A DNA stretch of 64,000 bases from positions 3,162,001 to 3,226,000 of the forward strand of contig NZ_CP023559.1 in the NCBI RefSeq assembly GCF_003006155.1, read 5' to 3'. The position numbers were made by a program, and so were the translations under genes. Position 1 is the stretch's first letter. Each line of letters starts with the position of its first letter. Of this stretch, positions 27,030 through 36,579 are shown one piece after another. Below the pieces are notes generated by a model. That model saw only the letters and a list, made by a program, of their open reading frames with translations, was not told the origin of the DNA and made no database searches. Origin of the DNA: Salinicola tamaricis (lineage in GTDB: Bacteria; Pseudomonadota; Gammaproteobacteria; Pseudomonadales; Halomonadaceae).

Positions 27030-28196
27030 ATGCAGGGCAGAGGACGACCGCCGTTTTGGGTGCTGATGGGCGCAGTCATGCTGTCGCCCCTGGCCATCGA
27101 TATCTATCTGCCGGCGTTGACCGCGATGGCGCGCGAGTACGAGCGTCCGTTCGCCGCGCTCCAGGTGACCATCACCCTGTTCCTGCTCAGCGTGGGCGTC
27201 GGGCAGGTACTGGTAGGGCCGCTGGCCGACCGCTTTGGGCGCCGGCCGGTGTTGCTCGGCGGCGCCCTGACCTATTTCGCCGGGGCGCTGATGGGGCTGA
27301 GTGCCGCAAGTCTGGAGTGGCTCTATGCCGCCCGCGTGTTGCAGGGGCTGGGCGCCTGCGCCACGGTCACGGTGGCTTTCGCCGCGGTGCGCGACAGCTA
27401 TCCGCCAGAGACCGGGGCCAAGCTCTACAGCTATCTCAACGGCTCGCTGACGCTGGTACCCTCGCTCGCTCCGGTGATCGGTGGCGCGCTCACCGTGGCT
27501 TTCGGCTGGCGCAGCAACTTCGCTTTCATGATGGCCTTTGCCGCGCTGCTGTGTTTCGGCGCCTGGTGGCGCTTCGGCGAGACGCGGCCGGCCGATACCC
27601 CGATAGAACGCCGTCTCTACCGCTGGTCACGCTATCGTCCGGTGCTCGGCCACCCGCGCTTTCTCTATTATGCGCTGGTGGTGAGCACGATGATGGCGGC
27701 GATTCTGGTCTACGTCTCGGCCGCCCCGGTGATCGTGATGGATCGGCTAGGGCAGCCCGAGTGGGTGTTCAGCCTGTGGTTCGGCGCCAACGCGCTGGTG
27801 AGCACCCTGGCGTTCTTCTTCGTGCCACGCTTGATGCATCGCTGGGGGCGCCAAGCCACGGTAAAACGCGGGCTCGTGGTGGTGGTGGGCGGTGGCGTGC
27901 TGGTCTCCGCGCTCTACCTGGGCGTGCCGCTCTCCGTGGCCACCTTCATGGCGCCGGTGGCGCTACTCTCGGTGGGCTTCTCGATGATATTGGGTTCCGC
28001 GGCCAGCCTGGCGTTGGAGCCGTTTCCCGAGCGCGCCGGCACCGCCGCGGCGCTGCTCGGGGCGATCCAGCTGGGCGGCGGGGCGATCGTCGCCACCCTG
28101 GCGCTGATGACGCCGCTGGCACCTCAATTCACGCTCACCGCGCTGTGCACCGGCGGCGGGCTGCTGCTGTGGTGCCTGGCGCGGCGCTGGGGCTGA
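27030..28196 (+). CDS. Bcr/CflA family MFS drug efflux transporter
   Basis: Twelve-TM proton-driven exporter of 388 residues. MLSPLAIDIYLPALTAMA is the signature N-terminus of Bcr/CflA exporters, GPLADRFGRRPVLLGG is MFS motif A, and RVLQGLGACATVTVAFAAVRD is the following family motif. The final helices end in a short basic tail. GAGG precedes the ATG. Known relatives export bicyclomycin, chloramphenicol or cysteine; the substrate here is not predictable. Confidence 0.92.
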   Translation: MQGRGRPPFWVLMGAVMLSPLAIDIYLPALTAMAREYERPFAALQVTITLFLLSVGVGQVLVGPLADRFGRRPVLLGGALTYFAGALMGLSAASLEWLYAARVLQGLGACATVTVAFAAVRDSYPPETGAKLYSYLNGSLTLVPSLAPVIGGALTVAFGWRSNFAFMMAFAALLCFGAWWRFGETRPADTPIERRLYRWSRYRPVLGHPRFLYYALVVSTMMAAILVYVSAAPVIVMDRLGQPEWVFSLWFGANALVSTLAFFFVPRLMHRWGRQATVKRGLVVVVGGGVLVSALYLGVPLSVATFMAPVALLSVGFSMILGSAASLALEPFPERAGTAAALLGAIQLGGGAIVATLALMTPLAPQFTLTALCTGGGLLLWCLARRWG

Positions 28197-28387
28197 GGGC
28201 GGCGAGGCAGCCCATAGCGGTCTGGCGTAGCCAGGGCGAGCAGCCGTCGCGGCGGCGTGCTGCTAGGCTTTGTATCAAAGTCGGCGAATGAAGGCAGTTT
28301 TGCGTACAACGCCTAGACTGCATGGCGGTGACAGCGGAAGATCAAGGCGCGGCGCGAGCGTCGCCCCAAGGAAAGGATTCGATCGGT

Positions 28388-29307
28388 ATGGCCAGTCATG
28401 GCGAGGGCACTACGTGGTTGATACTCAACGGCAAGTCCGCGCAGCAGCCGGAGATTCGCAGCGCGGTGACGTCGCTGCGTGAGCGGGGGCACGACCTGGC
28501 GGTGCGTGTCACCTGGGGGGGGGGGACGGGACTCGGCTGGTCGACGAAGCGGTGGCGGCGGGCGCCGCCCGGGTGATCGCCGGCGGCGGCGATGGCTCGA
28601 TCAACGAGACCGTCGCCGGGTTGATGCGCCACCCGGCCGAGCAGCGTCCCGCGCTGGGTATTCTGCCGCTGGGCAGCGCCAACGACTTCGCCCATGGTCT
28701 CGAACTGCCGATGACCCCGACGGCCGCGCTCGAGCTGGCGCTGACCGGCGATACCCGGCGTGTGGATGTCGGCATGCTTGATGACGAGGCGTTCATCAAT
28801 GTCGCCTCCGGGGGCTTCGGTGCCGAGATCACCACCTCGACCCCTGTCGGGCTCAAACGCCTGCTCGGCGGCGGGGCCTACTCGCTGATGGGGATGCTCA
28901 AGGCGTGGAACTACCAGCCGTTCGAGGGGCATCTGCGCTGGCCCGAGGGTGAGGCGCGGGTGCCGCTGTTCATGCTGGCGATCGGCAACGGGGCCCAGGC
29001 CGGCGGCGGTCAGCGGCTGGCGCCTTCGGCCCGGATCGACGATGGTCTGCTGGAGCTGTTGTTCGTGCGCCACTTCAGCTCGCTCGGCGAGCTCAAGCGC
29101 ATCATCGATGAACTGGAGAATCTGCCCAACGACGGCGAGTTCGTACGCTATCTGCGGGTGCCGTGGGTGGAGTTCGACAGCGACGGCGCCTTCCCGCTCA
29201 ACCTCGATGGCGAGCCGCGTCGCTATCGTCGCTTCCGCGCCTCGCTGGAGAGTGAGGCGTTGCCGCTGGTGGTGCCGTCGCGCTGCCCGTTATTGAGAGA
29301 TGACTGA
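28388..29307 (+). CDS. yegS: YegS-like lipid kinase (one frameshift in a G11 run)
   Basis: Diacylglycerol-kinase-like lipid kinase, cytosolic and membrane-associated. ILNGKSAQQPEIR, VIAGGGDGSINETVAG (nucleotide-binding GGGDG), LGSANDFAHGLE and NGAQAGGGQRLAP match YegS closely along its length. The frame is broken at 28515-28525, where eleven G's stand between VTW and DGTRLVDEA. E. coli YegS reads VTWEKGD there, so loss of one A from a GGGAGGGG-type sequence would explain both the run and the frameshift. Repaired length is 306 residues (E. coli 299). AAGGAAAGG lies upstream of the start. Confidence 0.9.
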
Positions 29308-29353
29308 GAGACGACCGAGCGATCATTGACCCCAGCCTTCGGGAGAGCACGAT

Positions 29354-29794
29354 ATGGATGACTTCATGCAGGCGGCTATCGAGCAGGCGCGTCTGGGTCT
29401 GGAAGAGGGCGGCGTGCCGATCGGCTCAGTGCTGGTGCACGAGGGGCGGATCATCGGGCGCGGCCACAATCAGCGCCAGCAGCGCGGCAGCGCCGTGCTG
29501 CACGGCGAAATGGATGCGCTGGAGAACGCCGGCCGACAGCCTGCCAGCGTCTACCGCAACAGTGTGCTCTACACCACGCTGTCGCCGTGTTCGATGTGCA
29601 GCGGGGCGATCCTGCTCTATGGCATACCGCGGGTGGTGGTGGGGGAGAACCGCACCTTCCTCGGCGAGGAGGCGCTGCTGCGCGAGCGCGGCGTCAGCGT
29701 CGAGGTGCTCGACGACGCCACTTGCCGCGAGCTGATGACGCGTTTCATCGATGCTCATCCCGAGGTCTGGAACGAAGATATCGGCGAGAGCTGA
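29354..29794 (+). CDS. Cytosine deaminase, yeast Fcy1-like
   Basis: A 146-residue zinc deaminase. Zinc and catalytic residues are in VLHGEMDALENAGR (H and E) and LSPCSMCSGAILLYGIPR (two C). The match to yeast cytosine deaminase Fcy1 extends over the whole chain, including GGVPIGSVLV, GRGHNQRQQRGSAVLHGE, VVVGENRTFLGEE and the C-terminal EVWNEDIGE, which is absent from TadA and from CDA-type enzymes. It should deaminate cytosine to uracil for pyrimidine salvage. GGGAG precedes the ATG. Confidence 0.88.
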   Translation: MDDFMQAAIEQARLGLEEGGVPIGSVLVHEGRIIGRGHNQRQQRGSAVLHGEMDALENAGRQPASVYRNSVLYTTLSPCSMCSGAILLYGIPRVVVGENRTFLGEEALLRERGVSVEVLDDATCRELMTRFIDAHPEVWNEDIGES

Positions 29795-29876
29795 CGCGGC
29801 CGGCGACACCGGCATGAAAGGGTGCCCAGATATGCGATGCCGTGAACACGGCGCACATGCAAACGGCGCGCATAAA

Positions 29877-29901
29877 AAAGCCCACCGCTAAGGTGGGCTT
29901 T
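29877..29901. terminator. Bidirectional terminator between deaminase and csp genes
   Basis: Stem AAAGCCCACC (29877-29886) / GGTGGGCTTT (29892-29901), 5-nt loop, A-run on one side and T's on the other; serves both convergent genes. Confidence 0.85.
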
Positions 29902-29921
29902 CTTCTCAAGGGCGGGCTAAC

Positions 29922-30128
29922 TCAGCCGCTGACCTTGATGTTGGCGGCCTGAAGGCCTTTCTTGCCCTGGGTGACGTCGAAGGTGACCTTCTGGCCGTCT
30001 TGCAGGGTTTTGAAGCCTTCTGCCTGAATTTCGGAGAAGTGCGCGAACAGGTCATCGCCGCCGTCATCGGGAGAGATGAACCCGTAGCCTTTGGTGTCGT
30101 TAAACCATTTGACAGTGCCGGTTGCCAT
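29922..30128 (-). CDS. Cold-shock domain protein
   Basis: A 68-residue single OB-fold RNA-binding protein. RNP1 is [10 protein letters not shown] and RNP2 is DLFAHFSEI; the start [14 protein letters not shown] is canonical for the CspA/CspD family. AAGGA precedes the ATG. A longer frame upstream is not the gene. The next gene upstream begins 528 nt away, so a long 5' leader, as in cspA mRNAs, is possible. Confidence 0.95.
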   Translation of the reverse strand: MATGTVKWFNDTKGYGFISPDDGGDDLFAHFSEIQAEGFKTLQDGQKVTFDVTQGKKGLQAANIKVSG

Positions 30129-30656
30129 TGTCGATTTCCTTAACTTGCTAGTAGTGAAGCCGAGCACCCCCCACGGGCAGCTCGAAATGCGTGGTAAGAC
30201 TAGGGGGGAATGCGCAAGAGGAGTTCGACGAGCGACTGACAACTGACGACATTCTACCTGCAAACCTACGCAGCGGATGATGCATGGGGGTCATCTGGAC
30301 CGTCAAGCGCTGCGGCTTGACTTTGGTCGTGTGATCTCCATGCCCCGCTAAAGCACCATAGATGGAAAAAACGTGCACGTCTACAGCCCTTCCGCGCCTT
30401 TTTTCCGGGGCGATCGCGGCACCGGGTATGGTTTTCTTAACCCTTTTTAAGAAGTTACCCATATGTATATGACGATTGGATTGCACCGTTCGCGGCGGGC
30501 TAGAGGATTCGACTGGCATTCGTCTGCCGCCAAGAGACCCTTGCCAGTGCTCTAGGCAAGCGCAGGGTGCATGAAGAGGGGGCTCTCGGGTAAGCTATCG
30601 CTCACCGCGAGCCTGGCTCGCGGTATCTGTGTTTGGACAGTTCAGGAGTTGTTTCC
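30129..30656. other. Intergenic region between csp and TM2 genes
   Basis: No gene supported. On the minus strand it would include the csp 5' leader. A hairpin ACCGCGAGC (30604-30612) / GCTCGCGGT (30616-30624) lies 33 nt before the TM2 start codon. An AT-rich stretch with TTAAC/TTTTTAA lies at 30430-30480. Confidence 0.45.
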
Positions 30657-31073
30657 GTGGCACGAGGCGAAGTCGCACTCAACGATACCCACAGCAAGAT
30701 CATCGGCTACCTGTTGTGGATCTTCGGTTTCACCGGTTCTCACCGCTTCTATTATGGCAAGCCGGTCACCGGTACCCTATGGTTTCTGACGCTGGGATTG
30801 CTCGGCATCGGCTGGCTGATCGATCTGTTCCTGATCCCGGCCATGGATCGGCAGGCGGATCTGCGTTTCCGCGCCGGCCCGATCAGCTACACCCTGGCGT
30901 GGATACTGCTCACCTTTTTGGGTGTCTTCGGCATCCACCGCATGTACATGGGCAAGTGGCTAACCGGTCTGCTCTATCTGGTGACAGGTGGCTTCTTCCT
31001 GCTCGGCGTGCTCTACGATTTCTGGACCCTCAACGATCAGATCTCGCTCAAGCACGCGCGCCGCGGTCTCTAA
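30657..31073 (+). CDS. TM2 domain membrane protein
   Basis: A 138-residue membrane protein with two TM2 modules: GYLLWIFGFTGSHRFYYGKP (about residues 17-36) and LLTFLGVFGIHRMYMGKWL (about residues 81-99), each with the G-x-H-R-x-Y-x-G signature. Hydrophobic segments surround them. The GTG start at 30657 is preferred because CAGGAG lies 8 nt before it; an ATG at 30633 has no ribosome binding site. Function unknown; a hairpin precedes the gene. Confidence 0.8.
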   Translation: MARGEVALNDTHSKIIGYLLWIFGFTGSHRFYYGKPVTGTLWFLTLGLLGIGWLIDLFLIPAMDRQADLRFRAGPISYTLAWILLTFLGVFGIHRMYMGKWLTGLLYLVTGGFFLLGVLYDFWTLNDQISLKHARRGL

Positions 31074-31098
31074 CCCTGGCTGATGCGGCCGCATCTCT

Positions 31099-31146
31099 TT
31101 TCAACGTCCCAGGGTTTCAAAGTTAAAGCGTTTCAACGTCACAGGG
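31099..31146. repeat. 16-bp direct repeat before the ExoD-like gene
   Basis: TTTCAACGTCCCAGGG (31099-31114) and TTTCAACGTCACAGGG (31131-31146), one mismatch, 32-bp period. The second copy merges into the ribosome binding site of the next gene. Confidence 0.8.
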
Positions 31147-31155
31147 AGGTGACGC

Positions 31156-31734
31156 ATGGCGGAGCGGCTGAAGCTCACCGCTATCTTCGAAACTCTCGAC
31201 GAGCGTGTCGAGGATGACACCATCACCCTCAGTGACATCGTCGAGACCTTCAATGCACGCGGTTTCGGCCCGGTGGTGCTGATACCGGGGTTGATCGCGC
31301 TGCTGCCCACCGGCGGCGTGCCGGGCGTGCCCAGCCTGTGCGGAATCTTCATCGCGCTGATGGCGATCCAGCTGGTGCTCGGGCGGCGCGCGCCCTGGCT
31401 GCCCCGGCGACTCGCCCAGCGGGGTATCAGTCACGACCGCTGGCACCGCATCACCGCACGCGCCAAGCCCTGGACCCGGCGTATCGATCGCCTGCTGCAG
31501 CCGCGCCTGACGTGGCTGCTGGGCAGTTTGACCCAGCGCCTGCTGGCGCTGCTGATGACCCTGCTGGGGCTGTCGATGATGCCGCTGGAGTTGCTGCCAT
31601 TCGCGGCCGCGCTGCCGGCGCTGGCGATCGTGGTAATGGCACTGGGGCTGACCGCCGGTGACGGCCTGATGATGCTGGCGGGGCTGTTGATTACCCTCGG
31701 TGGAGGCATTGGGCTGGGTATCTGGTTGCTGTAA
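31156..31734 (+). CDS. ExoD family membrane protein
   Basis: A 192-residue protein of the exopolysaccharide synthesis ExoD family. It has a hydrophilic N-terminus (TLSDIVETFNARGFGPVVLI) and several TM segments with the family features GLIALLPTGGVPGVPSLCGIFIALMAIQ and LMTLLGLSMMPLELLPFAAALPAL. ExoD affects exopolysaccharide production and alkaline tolerance in Rhizobium; role here unknown. GGGAGG precedes the ATG. Confidence 0.85.
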   Translation: MAERLKLTAIFETLDERVEDDTITLSDIVETFNARGFGPVVLIPGLIALLPTGGVPGVPSLCGIFIALMAIQLVLGRRAPWLPRRLAQRGISHDRWHRITARAKPWTRRIDRLLQPRLTWLLGSLTQRLLALLMTLLGLSMMPLELLPFAAALPALAIVVMALGLTAGDGLMMLAGLLITLGGGIGLGIWLL

Positions 31735-31745
31735 TTCCCTCACCC

Positions 31746-31780
31746 AGGGCCCCAGTCTTGCTGGGCAAGGCTGGGGCCCT
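31746..31780 (+). terminator. Long hairpin after the exoD-like gene
   Basis: AGGGCCCCAG (31746-31755) pairs with CTGGGGCCCT (31771-31780); the interior also pairs (CTTG/CAAG). No T-run follows, so termination is only possible. Confidence 0.55.
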
Positions 31781-31866
31781 CGACACTCTCTGCCAGACCC
31801 TGCTGCCGGACCCTGCGGGCGACGCGCGGGGGCCGGCAGAGCCTCCTTCAGAGAACGACGAGTCCC

Positions 31867-33846
31867 TCAGTTACGGGCGATCAGGGTCGGATCGTAGCGC
31901 CCCTGGCGCTCGGCCGGCGTCAGCATGGCCACGCCCTGGGTATCACCCTGCTTGGCGAGACTCTCGAAGATCACCCGATAGGCGAGCACCGCTTGCACGT
32001 AGTCGCGGGTCTCGCGGAACGGGATACTCTCGACGAAGCGGTCGAACTCCTGCGGGGCACTGGTCAGCCAGCGGTCGACCCGCTGGGGCCCGGCGTTGTA
32101 GGCGGCGGTGGCGGCAATACGGTTGCCGCGATAGCGCTCCAGCATGCTGCGGATATAGCTGCTGCCGAGGCGGATATTGGTCTGCGGCTGGAACAGCTCG
32201 CTACTGCTGGGCGCGGCGATGCCGAGCTGGCGCGCCACGTGGTCGGCAGTACCTGGCATCAGCTGCATCAGGCCGCGGGCACCCACCGGCGACATCGCCT
32301 CGGGGTTGAAGGCGCTCTCGCGGCGGGCAATGCCCATCAGCAGGAAGGGGTCGACCTGCTGGCGCTCGCCCCAGTGCAGGAAGGATTCGCGATAGGCGGC
32401 CGGGAAGCGCCACGGCAGGGCGTCCCACTGCTTGGCGGCGATGGTGGTCTGCACCGCCATGGCGTACCAGCCCTGGCGGATGGCGTAGTCGGCCAGGGCC
32501 GCGGCCTGCTCCGGGGTATCGCGGGCGGCGGCGGTATACCACTCGCTGCGCGCCAGCCCCTCCTCGCCGATGCGCATCAGCGCTTCGGTGCGCTGGACCA
32601 CCGGCAGCATGTTGGCCAGCTCCTGCTGTAGCGTGGTGACACGAGTGTCGCTCATCTGCAGATGATAAGGCTGGCCCAGGCGGTCGGCGGCGGCGAAGCC
32701 GAAGAAGCTGCGCTCGCTGGCCGCGTTCGCATAGGCACGGCGCGCGGCCTCGTCGTTGCCCAGTGCCGCCTGGGCGCGTCCCAGCCAGTACTGCCAGTGG
32801 GCGTCGCCGCGCGCCTCGGCGGGCAGCGCCTGGGTCCAGCGCACAACGTTCTGCCAATGGCCCGCGGTCACCGCATTGCGGATGCGCAGTTCGATCAGGT
32901 CGGCGTCGGCGAGCCGCGGCAGGTTGGCGTCGACCCAGCCCTGATTGTTGGCGACATCGCGGACCATGGAGTAGAACGCCAGGTCGTGCTCGACGCGCTC
33001 ACGCTGCGCGTCGCTCAGTGCGGCGTGCGGCGCGATCTTGCGCCATGCCTCCAGTGCGGCCTCGGTATCGGCGCGGGTGAAAGCGTGCATGGTGGCCGCG
33101 GTCAGCGCACCGGCGGCACCTTTCCCGGGACCCAGGTCCTGGGGGATCTGGGTGACCGCAGCGTAGTTGGCACTGAGGCGCTCGAACTGGGTGATGGCGG
33201 GCTGCCAGGCATCTCCCAGATTCCGCTCGAGATAGCTCACCAGGCCGCTCTGGCCGTTCTCCCAGGCCAGCATCATGCGCTCCCAGGTGTCCTCGTCGGT
33301 GAGCACGCCGCGCTGGGTCAGGGTGGCAAACAGGGTGTCGCAGGCGTCCGGCTGGGAGGCGCCGACATGCCACAGCTTCTCGCCGCCTGCCGCGGCGCGG
33401 GCGGGGTCACGGTCGAGCAGGGCGGTATAGTAGTAGCACTGACGAATGGCCCCGTCGGGCTCGCCGTCGCTGATCGCGAGCAGATCGGCGAAACGGCCCA
33501 GCTGACCGAAGCGCGTCTGCGCCGTACCGCGCATCCATCCCGCCAGCGGCGAGTCGCCGTAGCGGGTGATGAAGTCGTTGACCTCGGCGGCGGAGGCGGT
33601 GCTCAGGCGCGCGCGCAGGCGATGGTACTCGACGTAGCCGGCGAGCACGTGATCCTGGATCGCGGCCTGGTCGATCGCGTCCCAGCGCTGGTCGCGCGCG
33701 GCGTCCAGGGCCTGCTTCATCACCAGGTCGTCGCTCGATGTGGCGGCCAGGGCCGGGGCGGCCAGCGCCAGCCCCAGGGCACCGGCGAAACAGCGGCGCA
33801 GCCAGGGTTGGCGCTTGCCGAGACTACGCTGAAGAAATGCGGGCAT
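31867..33846 (-). CDS. slt: Soluble lytic murein transglycosylase
   Basis: Periplasmic peptidoglycan-cleaving enzyme of the Slt70 family, 659 residues. Signal peptide near residues 1-34 (ending APALAAT), a long alpha-helical U/L-domain (residues 40-480), then the lysozyme-like domain with catalytic glutamate in GIARRESAFNPEAMSPVGARGLMQLMPGTA and the later AATAAYNAGPQRV. I prefer the ATG at 33846 (MPAFLQRSL), since GAGAG precedes it. Intact frame, in contrast with many neighbours. Confidence 0.92.
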   Translation of the reverse strand: MPAFLQRSLGKRQPWLRRCFAGALGLALAAPALAATSSDDLVMKQALDAARDQRWDAIDQAAIQDHVLAGYVEYHRLRARLSTASAAEVNDFITRYGDSPLAGWMRGTAQTRFGQLGRFADLLAISDGEPDGAIRQCYYYTALLDRDPARAAAGGEKLWHVGASQPDACDTLFATLTQRGVLTDEDTWERMMLAWENGQSGLVSYLERNLGDAWQPAITQFERLSANYAAVTQIPQDLGPGKGAAGALTAATMHAFTRADTEAALEAWRKIAPHAALSDAQRERVEHDLAFYSMVRDVANNQGWVDANLPRLADADLIELRIRNAVTAGHWQNVVRWTQALPAEARGDAHWQYWLGRAQAALGNDEAARRAYANAASERSFFGFAAADRLGQPYHLQMSDTRVTTLQQELANMLPVVQRTEALMRIGEEGLARSEWYTAAARDTPEQAAALADYAIRQGWYAMAVQTTIAAKQWDALPWRFPAAYRESFLHWGERQQVDPFLLMGIARRESAFNPEAMSPVGARGLMQLMPGTADHVARQLGIAAPSSSELFQPQTNIRLGSSYIRSMLERYRGNRIAATAAYNAGPQRVDRWLTSAPQEFDRFVESIPFRETRDYVQAVLAYRVIFESLAKQGDTQGVAMLTPAERQGRYDPTLIARN

Positions 33847-34039
33847 TGGGAACTCTCTCATCGGGTCGGTGCCTCTCACGCCGGGGCAGGCCGCCGGCAT
33901 GGATGTCGTGCGCCGGGGGCGGCATGGCCGCGCCACTGTCCCCGGCGTTGAATCCAGGCACAATCGTAACCATGTATAGCCTCAGGGCGCCATTGCCCAT
34001 CGCCCGATAAGCGGCGCTTTTCTCAAGGAGGCCGAGCGT

Positions 34040-34399
34040 ATGACACCTTGGCGTTGGTTGACTCAACTCTCGCGGCTCAAGCAGCGCGGTGGCGCGCTGG
34101 CGCGTATCGGCCGGGCTTTCCGGGTATTCGGCCCGATGACCGCCGACGTGGTGCGCGGACGCTACCGCCCGGTGCCGTGGGCGGCCTTCGCCTGGATGGC
34201 CGCGGCGCTGGTCTATCTGGTCTCGCCGCTCGATCTGATTCCCGACTTCCTGATGGTGATCGGCCTGGTCGACGACGTCTTCATCGTCGGCTGGCTGCTC
34301 ACCCGGGTCGATCGTGCGCTCGACGGCTACCGGCGCTGGAAGGGCTGGGACGACGATTCCGCCGCGCCCAACGCGGTGGCTGAGAATCGCGGGGCCTGA
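34040..34399 (+). CDS. DUF1232 (YkvA) family membrane protein
   Basis: A 119-residue protein. The segment [22 protein letters not shown] is the DUF1232 signature (YkvA). Two hydrophobic helices flank it. AAGGAGG precedes the ATG. Transcribed away from slt; htpG follows with a heat-shock promoter between. Function unknown. Confidence 0.85.
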   Translation: MTPWRWLTQLSRLKQRGGALARIGRAFRVFGPMTADVVRGRYRPVPWAAFAWMAAALVYLVSPLDLIPDFLMVIGLVDDVFIVGWLLTRVDRALDGYRRWKGWDDDSAAPNAVAENRGA

Positions 34400-34409
34400 A
34401 ACGGCGATG

Positions 34410-34437
34410 GTTGAAAAGCCGCTACCCACCCCCATAT
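34410..34437 (+). promoter_or_regulatory. Sigma-32-like heat-shock promoter of htpG
   Basis: GTTGAA at 34410-34415 and CCCCATAT at 34430-34437 with a 14-nt spacer, close to the E. coli sigma-32 consensus (CTTGAA, 13-15 nt, CCCCATNT). It ends 59 nt before the htpG start codon. Confidence 0.8.
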
Positions 34438-34496
34438 CGCTGATCGTCTTCATTTCCTTGGTCTTTTACTTCGCAACCGTGTCAAGAGGCTCACCG

Positions 34497-36392
34497 ATGA
34501 CCACTGCCACCCAAGAAGAAACGCTCGGTTTCCAGACCGAGGTCAAGCAGCTGTTGCACTTGATGATCCACTCCCTGTACTCCAACCGGGAGATCTTCCT
34601 GCGTGAGCTGATCTCCAACGCGGCCGACGCCTGCGACAAGCTGCGTTACGAAGCGCTGGAGAACGACGCGCTCTACGGTCAGGACCCGGAGCTCAGGATC
34701 GAGATCGAACACGATGCCGACGCCGGCACCGTCACCGTGCGCGACACCGGCATCGGTATGAGCCGCGACGAGGTGATCCAGAATCTCGGCACCATCGCCA
34801 AGAGCGGCACCGCCGAATTCCTCAAGCAGCTCCCGGCGAAAAGCAGAAGGATGCCAAGCTGATCGGCCAGTTCGGGTGGGGTTCTACTCCGGCTTCATCG
34901 TCGCCGATGAGATGGTGGTGCGCACCCGCCGTGCCGACAACGAGCAGGGCGTGGAGTGGCGCTCCAAGGGCGAGGGCGAGTTCACCATCGCCGATATCGA
35001 GCGCCCCGAGCGCGGTACCGAGATCGTGCTGCACCTCAAGGAGGACGCCAAGGAGTTCGCCGACGACTTCCGCCTCAAGAATCTGGTGCGCAAGTACTCC
35101 GACCATATCGACGTGCCGGTGCGCATGCCCAAGGTCGAGAAGGCCCGTGACGAAGAGGGCAACGAGATCGACGGCAGCGAGACCGTCAGCTGGGAGACGG
35201 TCAACGAGGCGACCGCGCTGTGGTGCGGCCCAAGGCCGAGATCAGCGACGACGAGTACAAGGCGTTCTACAAGCACATCGCCCATGACTTCAGCGACCCG
35301 CTGACCTGGAGCCATAACAAGGTCGAGGGCAAGCTCGAGTACACCAGCCTGCTCTACGTGCCCGAGCGCGCCCCGTTCGATCTCTATCAGCGTGACGGCG
35401 TGCGCGGGCTCAAGCTCTATGTCCAGCGCGTCTTCATCATGGACGACGCCGAAGCCTTCCTGCCGCTCTACCTGCGTTTCGTCAAGGGCGTGCTCGACTC
35501 CAAGGATCTGCCGCTCAACGTCTCGCGCGAGCTGCTGCAGAAGTCACCCCAGGTCGATTCGATGAAGTCGGCGCTGACCAAGCGTGCGCTGGACATGCTC
35601 AAGAAGCTGGCCAAGGACAAGGAGGCCTATCAGACCTTCTGGAACACCTTCGGCAGCGTGCTCAAGGAGGGGCCGGCGGAGGACTACGCCAACCGTGACA
35701 AGATCGCCGAGCTGCTGCGCTTCTCGACCACCCATACCGACAGCAGCGTGCAGGACCAGTCGCTGGCGGACTACGTCGAGCGCATGAAGGCGGGCCAGCA
35801 GAAGATCTATTACATCGTCGCCGATAGCTTCAACGCCGCGCGCCACAGCCCGCACCTGGAGATCTTCCGCAAGAAGGGCATCGAGGTGGTGCTGCTGCAC
35901 GACCGCATCGACGAGTGGCTGATGAGCCACCTCACCGAGTTCGACGGCAAGTCGCTGGCCGACGTGGCCAAGGGCGACCTGGACCTCGACGACATGGCTG
36001 ACGAGGCCGAGAAGCAGGCCCAGGAAGAGACCGCCAAGGCCAAGGAAGATCTGGTCAAGCGGGTCAAGGAGGCGCTGGGCGAGGATGTCCAGGAGGTTCG
36101 TGTGACCCACCGGCTGACCGATTCGCCGGCCTGCGTGGTGCTGCCCGAGCACGAGATGGGCTTCCAGATGCGCCGGCTGATGGAGGCCGCAGGCCAGACC
36201 CTGCCCGAGGTCAAGCCGATCCTCGAGCTCAATCCAGAGCATGCGCTGGTCGCCCGACTGGAGTCCGCCGACGGTGAACGCTTCGGCGATCTGTCGCGCA
36301 TTCTGCTCGATCAGGCGGTGATCGCCGAGGGCGGTCATCTCGATGATCCGGCCGCCTACGTGAAGCGTCTCAATGCGCTGCTGAGCGCCTGA
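34497..36392 (+). CDS. htpG: Chaperone HtpG (three frameshifts)
   Basis: Bacterial Hsp90, an ATP-dependent dimeric chaperone. N-terminal ATPase: [36 protein letters not shown] and, after repair, [15 protein letters not shown]; middle domain and dimerisation domain follow to the end. Three single-base losses, near 34836 (expected [15 protein letters not shown]), 34876 (GGG/GTG) and 35222 (expected [14 protein letters not shown]). Repaired length is 632 residues, matching the family. The C-terminal half from 35220 is uninterrupted. Expression should be heat-induced via the sigma-32-like promoter at 34410. Confidence 0.95.
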
Positions 36393-36432
36393 CCGCTCCG
36401 ACGCCGACCTCGCTCGGCACCACGTCCGCTGG

Positions 36433-36463
36433 CTCGGCCGGCCCCGTCACGGGGCCGGCCGAG
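36433..36463 (+). terminator. Hairpin after htpG
   Basis: Perfect 14-bp stem CTCGGCCGGCCCCG (36433-36446) / CGGGGCCGGCCGAG (36450-36463), 3-nt loop, followed by TGCTTT. Very stable though the T-tail is short. Confidence 0.75.
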
Positions 36464-36579
36464 TGCTTTCCGGGACCGGAAAAGTCACACCCTTGATGAC
36501 GATTTTGCACGTTATTTACTCAACTTGGCGGCGAATTGCTGTTAGCCTGCTGCCATCTTTCCATACGAGGAGCGCCACT

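Noticed and set aside
30240..30300. Promoter of the cold-shock gene (TAGAAT on the minus strand near 30251)
   Set aside because: No acceptable -35 element at the right spacing, so only a weak suspicion.
29922..30519. Longer N-terminal versions of the cold-shock protein
   Set aside because: The canonical [10 protein letters not shown] start with AAGGA at 30128 accounts for the family; upstream codons are leader.
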